Assembly: GCA_945861465.1 (NCBI GenBank)
Contig: CAMAVB010000002.1
Span: forward strand, 40,600-104,599
Source: Candidatus Kuenenia stuttgartensis
GTDB taxonomy: Bacteria > Planctomycetota > Planctomycetia > Planctomycetales > Planctomycetaceae
Length of the DNA: 64,000 nucleotides
Reading direction: 5' to 3'
This document shows, piece by piece, positions 62,202 through 64,000 of the stretch. Below the pieces are notes generated by a model. That model did not search any database. It worked only from the letters and a program-made list of their open reading frames with translations, and was not told the DNA's origin. Within the stretch, counting starts at the first letter, position 1, and each line of letters starts with the position of its first letter. Made by a program: the position numbers and the translations under genes.

Positions 62202-62771
62202 GCTCCACTGCAGGCAAGTAACCACGGTTACAAAATGTAGTATGCATTCAGAAACGGAATCTGCAATACTGGAACCCGAAGATGTTTTGCCGCAGCAAAA
62301 GTCGGGAACTGCGATGTCGCTGCACCGGCCACCATTTCTTAGAAGACATGCCAAGCATGCCATCAATCCGATCACACCTGCGGCACGCGTCGCCAAATGG
62401 TTCGATGCAGAAACGCGAAGTGACCAGATTTCTGGCGGCTCTGGAGATCGACCCTCCCGATTCGATATTCTGACGCTTGGCTTCGCGCTGTTTCCTCAAC
62501 TGCCGTTGGCATTTCCCGGAACGGCGAGAAGTGCCGATGGAAGCGACGGCAGTGAATTGCCGTCCTGCCGGACTCGCATTCCTTCCATGTCGAGTTGACC
62601 GTTTGTATCAATTATTCCGATTATTCTGGCATCGTTGGTTCATTTGCGAAGCAAATCAACCGCGTCTTTTTCTGCTGACCGGACAACCGGAGGCGGGAAC
62701 GGATTCCCGTAAAAAATGTCACGTAGAGGGAATCATGTCTCTGCCCGATTGCCACGGAAGGTGAAGGTCCG
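62202..62771. other. Intergenic region between divergent chrA and porin genes
   Basis: 570 bp. The overlapping ORFs (62200-62598 and others) have no family features. A GGAACGGCGAGAAGTGCC-type imperfect hairpin and AACCGGAGGCGGGAACGGATT are the only structures noted. It probably holds promoters for both genes. Confidence 0.45.
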
Positions 62772-64000
62772 ATGATAAAGTTCAGCCCCAAATTCTGCAT
62801 GGGACTTTGCAGCGGGCTGTTGTCAATCGTTCTGCACACATCCTTCGCCTGCGCACAGGACGATCACAGTGATGTGTCGCAAAGCCTGATGGCACAGGCG
62901 TTTTCTTCAGAGCCAGACTGGCTGACTGTCAGTACTGACTCCCAATCAGGCACTCTGCTGACCGATTCTCTCCGAGTCACTGCACCTGATGGCTCGTCAG
63001 ATGAGCTTGAGCTGTCGGGTGCGCAACGCCCTGGAGCCGAAGCCAATCCTTTTGAAGCCAACCTGAAGCAACTGCAGAAACGCATTGATGATCTGGAGGC
63101 TTCAGAGAAAAAGCGAGCTGATTCGGACAAGAAGAAGAAAGAAGACGAATCGAAAAAAGCTGAAGGCTGGCAGGATATGTCCACGGACAAGTGGACCGTC
63201 AAGATGGGCGGGCATGTCCAGATGGAATACATCAATTGGGCCAATGCGGACCCAGCGATTCCCAATACCCAGGACTATTTTGAATTCCGTCGATTGCGAC
63301 TTGTGGCAGACGGCACGGGATACGGCCAGTGCGACTTTCGGCTGCAGATGACGCTGGAGCCGGAAACCTTAGGGGCAAACCCCGCCGGGGCCGTGACTAC
63401 CCCCGAGGTCAAGGATGCCTATTTCTCGATGAATGAAATCCCCGGACTGGGACGTGTCCGGATCGGAAACTTCTTCGTCCCGTTTGGACTTGAACAGGTC
63501 ACAAATGACACAATGAACATTTTCATGGAACGCTCCATTCCGACTCAGGGGGTTTTCACTGCGGATCGAGAAGTCGGCATCGCGTTGTATAACTGTACTG
63601 ACGACCAAAGCGTGACGTGGGCCACTGGAATCTTCTTTGACAGTATCAGTGAAAGTCTGAAAGAGCGAATTGATGACAATCAGGGTTACCGCATCAGTGG
63701 GCGTCTGACATGGACTCCGTTTTATGATGAACCGTCGAATGGTCGGTACCTGATTCATACGGGCATCGGTGTTTTGCACACACAGGATCAGGACCGCAGA
63801 GTCCGCGTCCGTGCCCGGCCTCAGGTTCACGAAGGTCCGTTCTTGATCGACAGTGGTCCCATGGCCGCGAGTTCCTACACCACCGGAAATCTGGAATTTG
63901 CGGCGGTGATGGGACCAGTCACGCTGCAAAGCGAAGCCTACGCTTCCAGTGTCAACATGACATCTGGCGGGGCACAGACGCTGACCGGCGCATATGCTCA
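62772..64000 (+). CDS. Phosphate-selective porin OprP/OprO-like protein (partial)
   Basis: At least 409 residues; the gene continues past the window. Signal peptide (FCMGLCSGLLSIVLHTSFACA) then a coiled-coil segment (LKQLQKRIDDLEASEKKRADS), as in OprP/OprO-like porins. The beta-barrel begins at about residue 130 with KWTVKMGGHVQMEYINW, and the VRIGNFFVPFGLEQVTNDTMNIFMERS block is the family hallmark. It probably forms an anion-selective trimeric outer membrane pore. The ribosome site GAAGG lies before ATG 62772. Confidence 0.88.
   Translation, partial: MIKFSPKFCMGLCSGLLSIVLHTSFACAQDDHSDVSQSLMAQAFSSEPDWLTVSTDSQSGTLLTDSLRVTAPDGSSDELELSGAQRPGAEANPFEANLKQLQKRIDDLEASEKKRADSDKKKKEDESKKAEGWQDMSTDKWTVKMGGHVQMEYINWANADPAIPNTQDYFEFRRLRLVADGTGYGQCDFRLQMTLEPETLGANPAGAVTTPEVKDAYFSMNEIPGLGRVRIGNFFVPFGLEQVTNDTMNIFMERSIPTQGVFTADREVGIALYNCTDDQSVTWATGIFFDSISESLKERIDDNQGYRISGRLTWTPFYDEPSNGRYLIHTGIGVLHTQDQDRRVRVRARPQVHEGPFLIDSGPMAASSYTTGNLEFAAVMGPVTLQSEAYASSVNMTSGGAQTLTGAYA

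Noticed and set aside
62200-62598. 132-residue ORF between chrA and the porin
   Set aside because: No recognisable features, and it overlaps the chrA start region; low-complexity composition.

Overview
The window reads as part of a planctomycete chromosome, most like the Planctomycetaceae. This is inferred from gene content and style, not from a database search. The signs are moderate G+C, paired clpP genes behind tig, Tat-exported Gfo/Idh/MocA oxidoreductases, PQQ-type quinoproteins, a formylglycine-generating enzyme, very long hypothetical proteins, and many short palindromic repeats in almost every intergenic gap. No transposase, integrase, phage gene, CRISPR array or rRNA was found. One tRNA (Gly, GCC) is present.

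Layout. 1-9.8 kb is mostly housekeeping: the N-terminus of an S9-type peptidase (minus strand, cut by the window edge), a polyprenol/phytol-kinase-like membrane protein, tRNA-Gly, trigger factor with a strong terminator, two adjacent clpP genes, recO, a BamD-like TPR lipoprotein, an LptE-like lipoprotein, an AhpD-like protein, a stand-alone ribosomal L24 gene and a DoxX-like protein. 10.1-16.5 kb holds two overlapping giant genes (1107 and 1034 aa) that resemble components of the proposed MoxR-vWA-beta-propeller (bpX) systems. The first carries a clear ribosomal L7/L12 C-terminal domain. The second contains an in-frame palindromic repeat. 16.7-24.2 kb has bamA (with an internal duplication), an SLBB-like secreted protein and sucCD. 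A gene-poor stretch with a decayed gene follows.

25.5-43 kb holds a low-complexity secreted protein, a SnoaL-like protein, a membrane-anchored formylglycine-generating-type enzyme, an S41 protease with a downstream beta-propeller gene, a condensation/WS-DGAT-type acyltransferase, a Tat-exported oxidoreductase, UDP-glucose dehydrogenase, a nucleoside-symporter-like MFS protein and other membrane proteins. A HEAT-sialidase fusion follows (42.6-44.7 kb). 44.8-56.2 kb looks like a divergent metabolic cluster. On the minus strand are two SDRs, a class IV aminotransferase, an aspartoacylase-type deacylase, an HpcH/HpaI aldolase, a quinoprotein and an unrecognised protein. On the plus strand are a Gfo/Idh/MocA oxidoreductase, an MFS transporter and a threonine-synthase-like PLP enzyme. 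Several pairs overlap by ATGA. The substrate is unknown.

56.6-64 kb holds a HlyD-like adaptor and then a two-gene cyclic-nucleotide module (MBL-fold class II phosphodiesterase plus FHA-GAF-class III cyclase). A chromate locus follows, with chrA, a ChrB N-terminal domain gene and a 37-codon ChrB C-terminal remnant that converges on the cyclase gene. The window ends in an OprP/OprO-like porin.

At least three repeat families recur: a ~105-bp element with six copies, a ~120-130-bp element with three, and many single long inverted repeats. One of them lies inside a coding sequence, and another supplies the stop codon of a gene.
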